A stretch of 54,177 nt of DNA from Pirellulales bacterium (GTDB lineage: Bacteria; Planctomycetota; Planctomycetia; Pirellulales; JACPPG01), in the NCBI GenBank assembly GCA_036490175.1, contig DASXEJ010000095.1, positions 1-54,177 of the forward strand, written 5' to 3'. The position numbers were made by a program, and so were the translations under genes. Below are positions 1 to 8,602 of this stretch, piece by piece; positions within the stretch are counted from its first letter, which is position 1, and every line of letters begins with the position of its first letter. A model generated the notes under the pieces. The model searched no databases and had not been told where the DNA came from. It saw nothing but the letters and a program-made list of their open reading frames with translations.

Positions 1-1962
1 ATCGTGCTGCTGACCTGCGGCACATGGCTGTTTCACTTCGGCACGTTTTTTCATGCTTATTTCGAATCGCTGGAGACGCCCTGGTCTGGCGAACTTCACT
101 GGTGGGCCATGAGCGTGATGGCGCTGGGCCTGATCATCATGCCTAGCGCCATGTTGCACCTGCTCCTAAGGCTCGCGCGCACGGGCGTGGTGGCGCATCC
201 GCCGTTTGCCCCTGTATTCGGACTCGCCTACGCGCCCCTGATGTTGGTTCCGATCGTGATCGCCCGCTTCGCGGCCGATCCTGAGGGAAGATTTCTCGAT
301 ATTTGTCGTCCGTGGGTGTGGCCTTACGTGGGCTGGACCGCGGCGGTGAACGTCACCGCGGCGGTCGTTTGCTTTCGGTTGAAGCTCGACGGGCAGGCGC
401 CGTTTTACCGCGTGCTTGGCGTGACCCTGCTCGGCATGACGCTGCTTGTCGGCATCGCGGCGCCGCTGGCGCTGGTATGGCCTGACGGACTGCCGGCGTT
501 ACAAACCGTGGCGGTTTTGGCGCCGCTGCTGCCCGTGGTGCTGTTCACTTATTTCGTCGTGCGCTTCAACTTCTTGCAATTGTTTGTCGAGCGGACGCTG
601 TTGTACGCGGCCGTCGCCATCGTCTTGCTGCTGGTCTATCAGTTGGCGCTACACGACGTGCATATGCGGATCGAAGATCGCTATGGGATTAACGTCGAGA
701 TTCTGCAGGGTGCCCTGGTATTCCTTCTGATACTGTTGCTGCCGCCATTGCGCCTTCGCATATTGGAATCGCTGCGGTATCTCGTGGCGGGGAAGAGGAT
801 CGTCGCGTTGCGCGATCAGATTCGCCGCATCGCGGTACATATCACGGAGCACGCGGGCGAGCCGCCCGCCGAACTATTTGCCAGCTTCGCCGTCGATTTG
901 CGCCAGGCGCTACGGCTGGCCTATGTCTCGGGCTGGTTGGTTGGTGATCGTGGCGAGCTTATCCCGGTTGGCGACGATATTCTGGCGATCGAACCGAGCC
1001 AGTTGAAACTTTTGTATGGCGAACTGGCGGCGCAGCCCCATATTCTCTTTACGCGGCGGGATGGCCCCAGCGGCGAGGCGCATAGTGCCATGCATGCGGC
1101 TAATGCCTCGGCCGCGATGGCGTTTGCCGCGAATCGCGTACACGGGCTGATCATGCTCGGCCGCCGCGAGCGCAATCGGGATTTTGGCGAGGAGGAAGCC
1201 AGCATTTTGATGGTCTTGGCAGAGCAATTGGCGGTTGCCATGGACAACAGTCAATTGCAGGCGCAACGACTGGCCGCCGAGCGCCGCGCGTTTCAGAACG
1301 AGCGGTTGACAACGCTGGGATTGCTGGCCGGTGCTGTGGCGCACGAGATCAAAAACCCGCTCTCTTCGATCAAAACCATTGCCACCGTCCTGGGCGAAGA
1401 CCTGGGGCCAGATAGCCCGCATGCGGACGATCTGCGCTTGATCGTCAACGAAACGCATCGCCTGGCGGTGACCACATCGCAACTTCTAGGCTTTGCCCGT
1501 CCCCCGGTAGACGCCGGCGCCGCGGGATCGGTTGTGGCGACTCTCAACGTTACATTGGCCGTCTTGCGGCACCTGGCGCGGCAAGAGGATATCGAACTGA
1601 TCGCGCATATACCGGCCGAGTTGCCGGCGGTACGCATTGTCGGACCGGCGTTGCAAGAGATATTCTTGAACCTGCTCAACAACGGTATCGAGGCCGCCGG
1701 CCGAGGCGGCCAAGTGTCGGTGATCTGTCATCACGAGAATGGTCATGTAATCACCGAGGTTCGTGACACCGGGCCAGGCATCGCCCCGGATATCCAGGAC
1801 CAACTGTTTCAACCTTTTATCACTACCAAGGAGTCCGGGACCGGTTTGGGGCTGTATATCGTTAGTTGTCGCGTGCGAGAAGCCGGCGGAGAGATCAGTT
1901 GTCAGAGCCGGGCCAACCAGGGAACAACTTTCGTGATTCGACTGCCGGTCGCCCACGTATGA
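1..1962 (+). CDS. Membrane sensor histidine kinase, 5'-partial
   Basis: The frame is open from base 1 and starts inside a hydrophobic segment, so the true start probably lies upstream; the first in-window start is GTG at 4. Numbering from that GTG, residues 1-260 hold several membrane segments, about 290-420 look like a GAF-type sensor region, and the rest is a HisKA/HATPase kinase. The phospho-acceptor is His447 in an AHEIKNPLSS H-box. The N-box lies near 552-563, the G1 box DTGPGI near 588 and the G2 box GTGLGL near 612. The order membrane block, GAF, kinase resembles PrsK-type kinases, but this is a resemblance only. The stop overlaps the start of the sigma-54 activator by 4 nt (ATGA), so the two are very likely a cognate pair. 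Confidence 0.9.
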   Translation: MVLLTCGTWLFHFGTFFHAYFESLETPWSGELHWWAMSVMALGLIIMPSAMLHLLLRLARTGVVAHPPFAPVFGLAYAPLMLVPIVIARFAADPEGRFLDICRPWVWPYVGWTAAVNVTAAVVCFRLKLDGQAPFYRVLGVTLLGMTLLVGIAAPLALVWPDGLPALQTVAVLAPLLPVVLFTYFVVRFNFLQLFVERTLLYAAVAIVLLLVYQLALHDVHMRIEDRYGINVEILQGALVFLLILLLPPLRLRILESLRYLVAGKRIVALRDQIRRIAVHITEHAGEPPAELFASFAVDLRQALRLAYVSGWLVGDRGELIPVGDDILAIEPSQLKLLYGELAAQPHILFTRRDGPSGEAHSAMHAANASAAMAFAANRVHGLIMLGRRERNRDFGEEEASILMVLAEQLAVAMDNSQLQAQRLAAERRAFQNERLTTLGLLAGAVAHEIKNPLSSIKTIATVLGEDLGPDSPHADDLRLIVNETHRLAVTTSQLLGFARPPVDAGAAGSVVATLNVTLAVLRHLARQEDIELIAHIPAELPAVRIVGPALQEIFLNLLNNGIEAAGRGGQVSVICHHENGHVITEVRDTGPGIAPDIQDQLFQPFITTKESGTGLGLYIVSCRVREAGGEISCQSRANQGTTFVIRLPVAHV

Positions 1963-3341
1963 AACTGCGGATTCTCATCGCCGACGACGAAGAAGCGGCA
2001 CGCCGCGGCATGGCCAAGGCGCTCGAACGGACAGGACATGAGATCTTGTTCGCCGCGGACGGACGCGCCGCCATCGACGTGCTCAAAGACGCGGCGCCCG
2101 ACCTGGTCTTTCTCGATCTGAACATGCCACAGGCGAATGGGCTCGACGTCTTGCGCACGATTGGTCCTACGACTGGTGAAATCATCGTCGTCACAGCCAA
2201 CGATACGGTGCAAGTGGCGGTCGAGTGCATCCGGCTCGGCGCCGCGGACTATATCACCAAGCCGTACGAAGTGGAGCAGTTGCGGGCGATCGTGCGGCGA
2301 TTAGAGCGGCGCCGTGAGCTGGAGCAGCGGATCGACTCGTTGGAATCACAACTCGCTACGAAGACGGCTTGCGGCGCTTTGGTGGGCGTCAGTCGACCGA
2401 TGCAACAGCTATTCGCGCAGATCGAACGCGCGGCCCGCGCTCCGTTGGACGTGCTGATCCGCGGAGAAACAGGAACGGGCAAGGAATTGATTGCCCGCGA
2501 GTTGCACCGCCTTAGCCCGCGCGCGGCAGGACCGTTTGTTGCCATCAACACTGCCGCGGTTACTGAATCACTGGCCGAAAGCGAGTTGTTCGGCCACGTG
2601 CGCGGCGCGTTTACCGGGGCCGCCACTGATCGGCAAGGCGTATTTCAGCAGGCGCACGGGGGCACGCTATTTCTTGATGAAATCGGCGACATGCCGCCAG
2701 CCATCCAGGTCAAGCTACTGCGGACCTTGCAAGAGCGGGTGGTTCAACCTGTCGGCTCGACCGGACAGATTTCCATTGATGTGCGCGTCGTCTGCGCGAC
2801 GCATCACGACCTGGCAACGGCCGTGCAAAGTGGCGGCTTTCGACAGGATTTGTATTATCGCGTGAAAGGAATCGAGCTAACGGTGCCGCCCTTGCGGCAG
2901 CGGCGCGAGGATATTCCGCTGCTGGCCGACTATTTTCTGGGTCGCCTGGCGAACAAGACTGGCGGGGCGCAGGGGACGCTTGCCGCCGCGGCGGTCGATC
3001 GCCTGCTCTCGTATCAATGGCCCGGCAATGTCCGCGAGCTGGAACACGTCATCATGGCGGCCGCCAGCATGGCCGCTGGACCAGAGGTTGCCGCGACAGA
3101 GCTGGCACTGCCCAGCCATGACCACGAGACGCACGATTGGGCCGACATGGGCGCGCTCGTGGATCTGCCGCTGACCGAGGCCAAGACGCGCTTGGTGGAC
3201 TCGTTCGAGCGAAAAATGATCACCGCGGCGCTCGAGAAGCACAATGGAAACGTGAGCGCGGCGGCCCGGCAACTAGGAATCTATCGCCAGAATTTGCAGC
3301 AAAAGATGGCACAACTTGGTATCGCAAGCGGTGCCGATTAA
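1959..3341 (+). CDS. NtrC-family sigma-54-dependent response regulator
   Basis: A 460-aa protein with three domains. The receiver domain (about 1-125) has Asp53 as predicted phosphorylation site and a conserved TKPYE segment. The AAA+ domain (about 140-375) has Walker A GETGTGKE at 169-176, the sigma-54 contact loop GAFTGA at 216-221 and a Walker [10 protein letters not shown] Fis-type helix-turn-helix ends the protein (about 425-455). ATG 1959 is chosen because it overlaps the kinase stop as ATGA and gives a normal receiver N-terminus; an upstream in-frame start would add 31 residues encoded inside the kinase gene. It should activate sigma-54 promoters when phosphorylated. The intact GAFTGA argues it is a true sigma-54 activator. 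Its targets are unknown; one sigma-54-like site is seen at 30691-30706. Confidence 0.93.
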   Translation: MKLRILIADDEEAARRGMAKALERTGHEILFAADGRAAIDVLKDAAPDLVFLDLNMPQANGLDVLRTIGPTTGEIIVVTANDTVQVAVECIRLGAADYITKPYEVEQLRAIVRRLERRRELEQRIDSLESQLATKTACGALVGVSRPMQQLFAQIERAARAPLDVLIRGETGTGKELIARELHRLSPRAAGPFVAINTAAVTESLAESELFGHVRGAFTGAATDRQGVFQQAHGGTLFLDEIGDMPPAIQVKLLRTLQERVVQPVGSTGQISIDVRVVCATHHDLATAVQSGGFRQDLYYRVKGIELTVPPLRQRREDIPLLADYFLGRLANKTGGAQGTLAAAAVDRLLSYQWPGNVRELEHVIMAAASMAAGPEVAATELALPSHDHETHDWADMGALVDLPLTEAKTRLVDSFERKMITAALEKHNGNVSAAARQLGIYRQNLQQKMAQLGIASGAD

Positions 3342-3564
3342 TTTCGGGCGATGGACGGGCCATTTATTAACAACGGTGCAAGCTTCCTGCTGACGAGTGA
3401 CGTGACGGCTGCTGGTGCGATCGGGAATTGCCAATTCATTAAAATTTGCTGGCAAACCGTTCGGAAAGATTGCACAATGACGGTCCGGTGGGACATCCAT
3501 TATTGCTGTGGCTGGCAATCCCAAAACCACTCGGGCCCAAAAACACTCGGGATAGGGGAGCAGG

Positions 3565-5394
3565 ATGTTAGAGCGAGGGCAGAATCTCGTGCAGCAATCT
3601 CAGCGGATGATCTTCCGCACGAAACTTTGTCGAGAGGTTTGCACGGCAGCGGTTGCCTGCACTGTGCTTTTCGCGGGGATTTTTCCCGCCACGGCGGATC
3701 CGACGGCAGACGCCGGTAAATCCACGCCGCCAGAGGAACAAAAACAGCCCGCGCCGCCTCTTTCGCTGGCATACGTTCCCTCCGACGTCGTGGGATTGTT
3801 CGCGCTACGGCCCCAGGGTTTCTTTGGGCTGGGCGAATTCAAGGTGCTCGACCGCTGGTTGAACATTCCCGGGACGGATTTTCGGAATCCGATCGCGGTG
3901 ACACAGATCGAACAGATCACGATGGCGGTCATGCGGCCCAACGCCGATCGTCCGCCTCCCGCAGCGGGTATGCGTCTGGACTTCGACATCAACATCATCC
4001 GTTCACGTGAGCCGATCGACTGGGAACGGAAGAAGGAGGCGGTTCCGTTTCGGCTCGAGCCGGCCGAACATGCCGGAAAGCAATATTACACGATTCCGGA
4101 GCAACCCAACGTTTGCTTCTGGCCGGTCGACGCGCACACCTACGTCTTGGCCGATCAATGGACGCTCAAGCGAGTGATCGAACAGGCACCGGGCGATGCT
4201 GCGCAGCTTCCCTGGGGAGATGCCTGGTCCGAGGTGGCCAATGCCCCGCTGGGATTTGCGTTTGCCTCGGACTGGGCCGCGCAATCGATCACGCAGGGGC
4301 GGCGCGATTTGCCGGGCGCGGATACGCTTCTCAAGGACACCAAGGCCCTGCTGGCGTCGCTGGATGCTGAGCACGGCGTTCGCTGGCGCGTCATGCTCAA
4401 CTGCGCCGATGACGAATGGGCCAACAAGAAAACGCAGGCAGCCAAGGCGCTTATCGGTGCGGCGCGCCTGTTGATGAAGCCCAAGGCGGCTCCCGCACCT
4501 CAGCCGGACGGCAAGTTACCTCCCCCCTCGAGCGCCGAGCTGACGAACCAACTTTTAATGTCGGCCGAGTTTGCGCAGTCCGGGCACTGCGCGATCGTGA
4601 CCATGCGCAGCGAGATCGAAGTACCTGTCGCCATGCAGGTTGTCGTTGGCGCGGTAGGACAGTTTTTTGGTCGCGGCGTGAGTGCCTCTGCCGGTCGTGT
4701 GCAATTTGGACGACCTGTCGAAGCCGCGACGACAGCCGTACCGGCGGGCGTGGTCAACTCGCCTGCGATGGCCAAGCGGCGAGCGCTATCTAAGGAGAAT
4801 CTGGGTCGGGTGGCCGCGGCCCTGGCAAAATATCACGAACGAACCAGTACATTTCCCGCGCGGGCCAGCAAATCGGCCGACGGCAAACCGCTGCTAAGCT
4901 GGCGAGTTGAACTATTGCCCGACCTAGGGTACGAAGAACTCTATCGCGAATTCCATCTGGACGAAGCTTGGGATAGCGAGCACAACGCGCCGCTGGTGGC
5001 GAAGATGCCGCGCGAATACGGCGGCTCGTTGGCGGCCGACGCAAAGCCGGCCAACGGCAACACGCTGGTCGTGGCCGTGGTTGGGCCGGGAACCTGTTTT
5101 CCTGAGGAGGGCACGACGAGCGTGTCGCAGATCGCCGACGGCGTCGCCACGACCGAACTCATCGCTGAATCACGAAGCATTACACCCTGGACCAAGCCTG
5201 CTGACCTGGAATTGGATGCGTCCGGAAAATTAAAGGGGCGGCTCGGCGGTGTTCATCCTGGCGGCGTGGTGATTTGTACGGCTGACGGCAAGCCGCACTT
5301 TGTCCGCGATGCCAATTTGTCCGTGCTATTGCCAGGGCTAATTACCATCGCCGGAAACGAGACGATCGACCTCAAGGCCCTCGGCGAGGAATGA
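3565..5394 (+). CDS. Secreted protein with C-terminal DUF1559-like H-X9-DG region
   Basis: A 609-aa protein. GGGGAG at 3555-3560 supports ATG 3565; ATG 3607 would give a cleaner signal peptide, with a hydrophobic stretch ending in an ATA-type cleavage site. The N-terminal two thirds match no domain I know. The region after about residue 410 resembles DUF1559: a segment on stepwise samples and working volume (LLPDLGYEELYREFHLDEAW), then HPGGVVICTADG, an exact H-X9-DG motif, near the end. DUF1559 proteins usually begin with a prepilin leader; this one has an ordinary signal peptide instead. It lies upstream of the DUF1549 gene, 74 nt before its start, and may belong to that transcript. Function unknown; probably periplasmic or surface located. 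Confidence 0.8.
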   Translation: MLERGQNLVQQSQRMIFRTKLCREVCTAAVACTVLFAGIFPATADPTADAGKSTPPEEQKQPAPPLSLAYVPSDVVGLFALRPQGFFGLGEFKVLDRWLNIPGTDFRNPIAVTQIEQITMAVMRPNADRPPPAAGMRLDFDINIIRSREPIDWERKKEAVPFRLEPAEHAGKQYYTIPEQPNVCFWPVDAHTYVLADQWTLKRVIEQAPGDAAQLPWGDAWSEVANAPLGFAFASDWAAQSITQGRRDLPGADTLLKDTKALLASLDAEHGVRWRVMLNCADDEWANKKTQAAKALIGAARLLMKPKAAPAPQPDGKLPPPSSAELTNQLLMSAEFAQSGHCAIVTMRSEIEVPVAMQVVVGAVGQFFGRGVSASAGRVQFGRPVEAATTAVPAGVVNSPAMAKRRALSKENLGRVAAALAKYHERTSTFPARASKSADGKPLLSWRVELLPDLGYEELYREFHLDEAWDSEHNAPLVAKMPREYGGSLAADAKPANGNTLVVAVVGPGTCFPEEGTTSVSQIADGVATTELIAESRSITPWTKPADLELDASGKLKGRLGGVHPGGVVICTADGKPHFVRDANLSVLLPGLITIAGNETIDLKALGEE

Positions 5395-5468
5395 GGGTCA
5401 CCGCCGGTATGCCTGGGCGGCATGCGACGGAGAATTGCGGGAATGGGCAGCACAAAGGGGACAGGACG

Positions 5469-7115
5469 ATGCGCGAGGAGCATATTTCTCGGCCAGTGTG
5501 CCGTGGGGGCACGGCCTTGGTCGTGGCGGCTTTTTGCCTCGCGCAATGCTCGTGGCTTTCACACAGCGTCGCGGCGGAATCGGCGCCGGCAGCCGTCTCG
5601 TGGAGCGAGGCTAGCGCCCTCACGGCGACGATCGATGCGGAACTGGCCTCGCGCTGGAGCTTGCAAAACATCGTGCCGGCGGCTCCGGCCGGTGACGCCG
5701 AATTTCTTCGTCGAATATATTTGGACGTGGCTGGCCGCATCCCTTCGGTTTCCGAGGTCCGCGACTTCTTGGAAGACCAGTCGGCCGATCGGCGCGAACG
5801 GCTGGTCGATCGTTTGCTCGACGGCCCCGCGTTTACGAATCACTTTGCCCGCACGTGGCGCGCCGCGCTGATTCCGGAAGCGGATGCCAACATCCAACTG
5901 CGCTTTTCGTCACCATCGGTCGAGGGCTGGTTCCGCGGACAGCTGCGCGAGGGGCAAGGTTATGACGAGATCACGCGTCAGCTTCTGACGACACCCGTCA
6001 CACAAGGGGGCCGACCGATTGGCCCGTTTGAACGGCGTACAGCCAGTCCTGTGGGATTTTACTTTGCCAAAGAGGGCAAGCCGGAGAATCTGGCCGCGAC
6101 GACCGCGCGGACGTTTCTGGGGGTGCGGTTGGAGTGCGCGCAATGTCATGATCATCCGTTTGCCCATTGGAAGCGCGAACAGTTTTGGCAACTGGCCAGT
6201 TTTTTTGCCGGCATCGAGCGACAGCAAAAAGACGCCGACTATTCTCCGCTTAACGACGATGGGGTCCGTCACGAGCTGCGCATTCCGGATACCGAACGTG
6301 ATGTGACGGCCGCGTTTCTCGACGGCTCGGCACCTACCTGGGGCGAAGGAGCGACGGCCCGCGGCAAGCTGGCCGAATGGGTCACCAGCCGTGAGAACCG
6401 GTATTTCAGCCGTGCGCTGGCCAATCGGATGTGGGCGCACTTTTTTGGCATCGGCCTGGTCGACCCTGTGGACGACCTCGACGAAAACAACCCTCCCAGC
6501 CATCCGGCATTGCTGGACGTCTTGGCCGAACGATTCGCCGGTCATGGATTTCGCATTGAGTATCTGATTCGCGCTATCACGCTCAGCCGTGCCTATCAAT
6601 TCAGCAGCAGCGTAAGCGACGACAGCCAGCGCGACCCGCGCCGGTTTGCTGTGATGCCGGTGCGCGGTCTTTCGGGCGATCAGCTTTTCGACAGCCTGTC
6701 CGTGGCTGTCGGTTATCTGGACCAAAATTTACAGAACGGCCAGGAAGGGCTTGTGAACGGATCACCCCGCAGCATGTTCGTCGACTTGTTCAATAACCAA
6801 CGCGATAAGCCGATCGACTACGACACCTCGATCATTCAGGCCATGGCGATCATGAATGGGCCGTTTGTCGCCGAGGCTACTAAAGTTAAGGGGAGCGCTA
6901 TGCTCGCCGCCATTGCGCAATTTCCAGGGTTCGACGCCGCGCAGCGTTTGGAAACGATGTACCTGGCAAGCCTCTCACGGCTGCCCCGGCCAGACGAGGT
7001 CGAGCGCCTGACAAAGTACGTCGCCGAGGGGGGGCCGCGCCACAATACCGAGCAAGCGCTGGGGGACGTGTACTGGGCACTGCTGAACTCCAGTGAGTTT
7101 TTGTTCAACCATTAG
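5469..7115 (+). CDS. DUF1549/DUF1553 domain protein (planctomycete PSD family)
   Basis: A 548-aa protein. ATG 5469 is preceded by GGGGACAGG and starts a signal peptide; an in-frame ATG 78 nt upstream lacks such support. DUF1549 covers about residues 45-250 and DUF1553 about 300-545 (RYFSRALANRMWAHFFGIGL is a hallmark segment). A CAQCH motif at 223-227 has the CxxCH form used for covalent haem, followed by DHPFAHWK, which is conserved in this family. These proteins are abundant in Planctomycetes and are almost always paired with a DUF1501 gene, as here. Their biochemical role is unproven; a role in periplasmic polymer or sulfated-sugar breakdown has been guessed. Haem binding is inference from the motif only. 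Confidence 0.92.
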   Translation: MREEHISRPVCRGGTALVVAAFCLAQCSWLSHSVAAESAPAAVSWSEASALTATIDAELASRWSLQNIVPAAPAGDAEFLRRIYLDVAGRIPSVSEVRDFLEDQSADRRERLVDRLLDGPAFTNHFARTWRAALIPEADANIQLRFSSPSVEGWFRGQLREGQGYDEITRQLLTTPVTQGGRPIGPFERRTASPVGFYFAKEGKPENLAATTARTFLGVRLECAQCHDHPFAHWKREQFWQLASFFAGIERQQKDADYSPLNDDGVRHELRIPDTERDVTAAFLDGSAPTWGEGATARGKLAEWVTSRENRYFSRALANRMWAHFFGIGLVDPVDDLDENNPPSHPALLDVLAERFAGHGFRIEYLIRAITLSRAYQFSSSVSDDSQRDPRRFAVMPVRGLSGDQLFDSLSVAVGYLDQNLQNGQEGLVNGSPRSMFVDLFNNQRDKPIDYDTSIIQAMAIMNGPFVAEATKVKGSAMLAAIAQFPGFDAAQRLETMYLASLSRLPRPDEVERLTKYVAEGGPRHNTEQALGDVYWALLNSSEFLFNH

Positions 7116-7174
7116 ATCAGTCAGAGCGACGCGCGTTTCCGCTACAGTTGTGGAAAAATAATGCCAAAACGGAA

Positions 7175-7201
7175 CGAGGGCCGGTCGTCGTGCCGGCCTC
7201 G
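7175..7201 (+). other. GC-rich hairpin between DUF1549 and DUF1501 genes
   Basis: CGAGGGCCGG (7175-7184) pairs with CCGGCCTCG (7193-7201) around an 8-nt loop, with one bulged G. No T-tract follows, so it is not a standard terminator. It sits just before the purine-rich ribosome binding site of the DUF1501 gene and could tune mRNA stability or translation between the two genes. Confidence 0.45.
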
Positions 7202-7222
7202 CTGCCGAGGAGGGTGAGGGGA

Positions 7223-8602
7223 ATGGCGAACGAACGAATCAATATGTCAGGGTTCCCGCAACGCGAAGGACTATCGCGCCGCGAATGGCTGCGCAACTCG
7301 CTGGCCGGCGCCTTGGGCGTTTCGGCCAGCGGATGGTTCGAGGCTCTAGCCGCGAGGGCCGCCACGGACACCCGCCGCAAACGATCGTGCATTTTGTTGT
7401 GGATGCCGGGCGGGCCAAGCCAGACAGACACCTTCGATCCCAAGCCGGGGCATGAAAATGGTGGTCCGTTCAAGGCCATCCAGACGGCCGTGCCAGGCAT
7501 GTCGATTTGTGAGCATTTCCCGCGGTTGGCGCGGCTGGCGGAAAACCTGACATTGGTGCGCTCGATGAGCACGAAGGAAGGGGACCATTCGCGCGCCACG
7601 TACCTACTGCGTACCGGCTACGTTCCCGGCGGTCCCGTCGCTTATCCGGCGTTGGGGACTTTGCTAGGCAAAACGCTGGGTGATGAAACAGCCGAGTTGC
7701 CGAATTGCATCTCGATCGGCGCCATGCCGTTTCTCAGCCCGGCCGCCTTTGGACCGGGCTTTCTCGGTCCGCGGCACGCGGCGCTGATGGTGGGCGGCGG
7801 CCAGGTGATGGTTGGGCAGCCTGGCAATAATAGTTATGAACAGCAGCTCAAGGTTCCTAACCTCGCGCCTCCCGCCGGCATTGAGCCGTCGCAGGCCACG
7901 GCACGGTTGGAGTTGCTGGCAGACCTGGAGCGCGATTTTGCCCAGACGCATCCTGCGCATGCGCCCCAAAGCCATGTGGCCGCCTATCGGCAGGCCGATC
8001 GCCTGATGCGGTCGGCATCTACCGCGGCCTTTGAGCTGGGTCGCGAGCCTGCCTACCTGCGCGACGCCTACGGCCGCAACACTTTTGGGCAAGGCTGTCT
8101 GCTGGCCCGTCGTCTGATCGAGCGCGGCGTGCCGTTTGTCGAAGTGTCGCTCAATGGCGTGCAAAACTCGAACGCCTTCGGCTGGGACACGCATCAGAAC
8201 AATTTCGACGCGCTGAAGGCGATGCTCCCCGTGCTCGATAACGGCTGGTCGTCATTGCTCGAAGATCTAAAAATGCGCGGCCTGCTCGATTCGACGCTGG
8301 TGGTCTGGATGGGAGAATTCGGCCGCACGCCCAAGATCAACACCAACCAAGGACGCGATCACTTCGCGACGGCCTGGTCGACAGTTGTGTCCGGTGGAGG
8401 GATAGCTGGCGGCCACGTCATAGGCCGCACCACTGACGACGGGATGCAAGTCGCGGACAGACCGGTGACCGTGCCCGACCTGCTCGGCACCATCGTGCTG
8501 GCCCTGGGACTGGACCCGCTGGAACAGAATATGTCGAACGTCGGGCGGCCGATCCGCCTGGTCGATCCGAACGCCAAACCGCTGCACGAGTGCCTGGTAT
8601 GA
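7223..8602 (+). CDS. DUF1501 domain protein with Tat-type signal
   Basis: A 459-aa protein. ATG 7223 has a strong GAGGAGGGTGAGGGG ribosome binding region; in-frame codons upstream extend it by 25 residues without support. The N-terminus carries SRREWLRNSLAGALG, a twin-arginine (Tat) signal, so it is probably exported folded. The body shows DUF1501 landmarks: LLWMPGGPSQTDTFDPK near residue 50, GWDTHQNNF and GEFGRTP in the C-terminal half. DUF1501 proteins resemble the alkaline phosphatase/sulfatase superfamily fold; substrate unknown. The gene follows its usual DUF1549/DUF1553 partner by 107 nt, and its stop overlaps the EF-hand gene start, so all three are probably co-expressed. Confidence 0.93.
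   Translation: MANERINMSGFPQREGLSRREWLRNSLAGALGVSASGWFEALAARAATDTRRKRSCILLWMPGGPSQTDTFDPKPGHENGGPFKAIQTAVPGMSICEHFPRLARLAENLTLVRSMSTKEGDHSRATYLLRTGYVPGGPVAYPALGTLLGKTLGDETAELPNCISIGAMPFLSPAAFGPGFLGPRHAALMVGGGQVMVGQPGNNSYEQQLKVPNLAPPAGIEPSQATARLELLADLERDFAQTHPAHAPQSHVAAYRQADRLMRSASTAAFELGREPAYLRDAYGRNTFGQGCLLARRLIERGVPFVEVSLNGVQNSNAFGWDTHQNNFDALKAMLPVLDNGWSSLLEDLKMRGLLDSTLVVWMGEFGRTPKINTNQGRDHFATAWSTVVSGGGIAGGHVIGRTTDDGMQVADRPVTVPDLLGTIVLALGLDPLEQNMSNVGRPIRLVDPNAKPLHECLV

Noticed and set aside
3400-3560. Sigma-54-like pieces (TGGCAA, TTGCAC) upstream of 3565
   Set aside because: The distance between the GG and GC elements is wrong (about 20 instead of 10).
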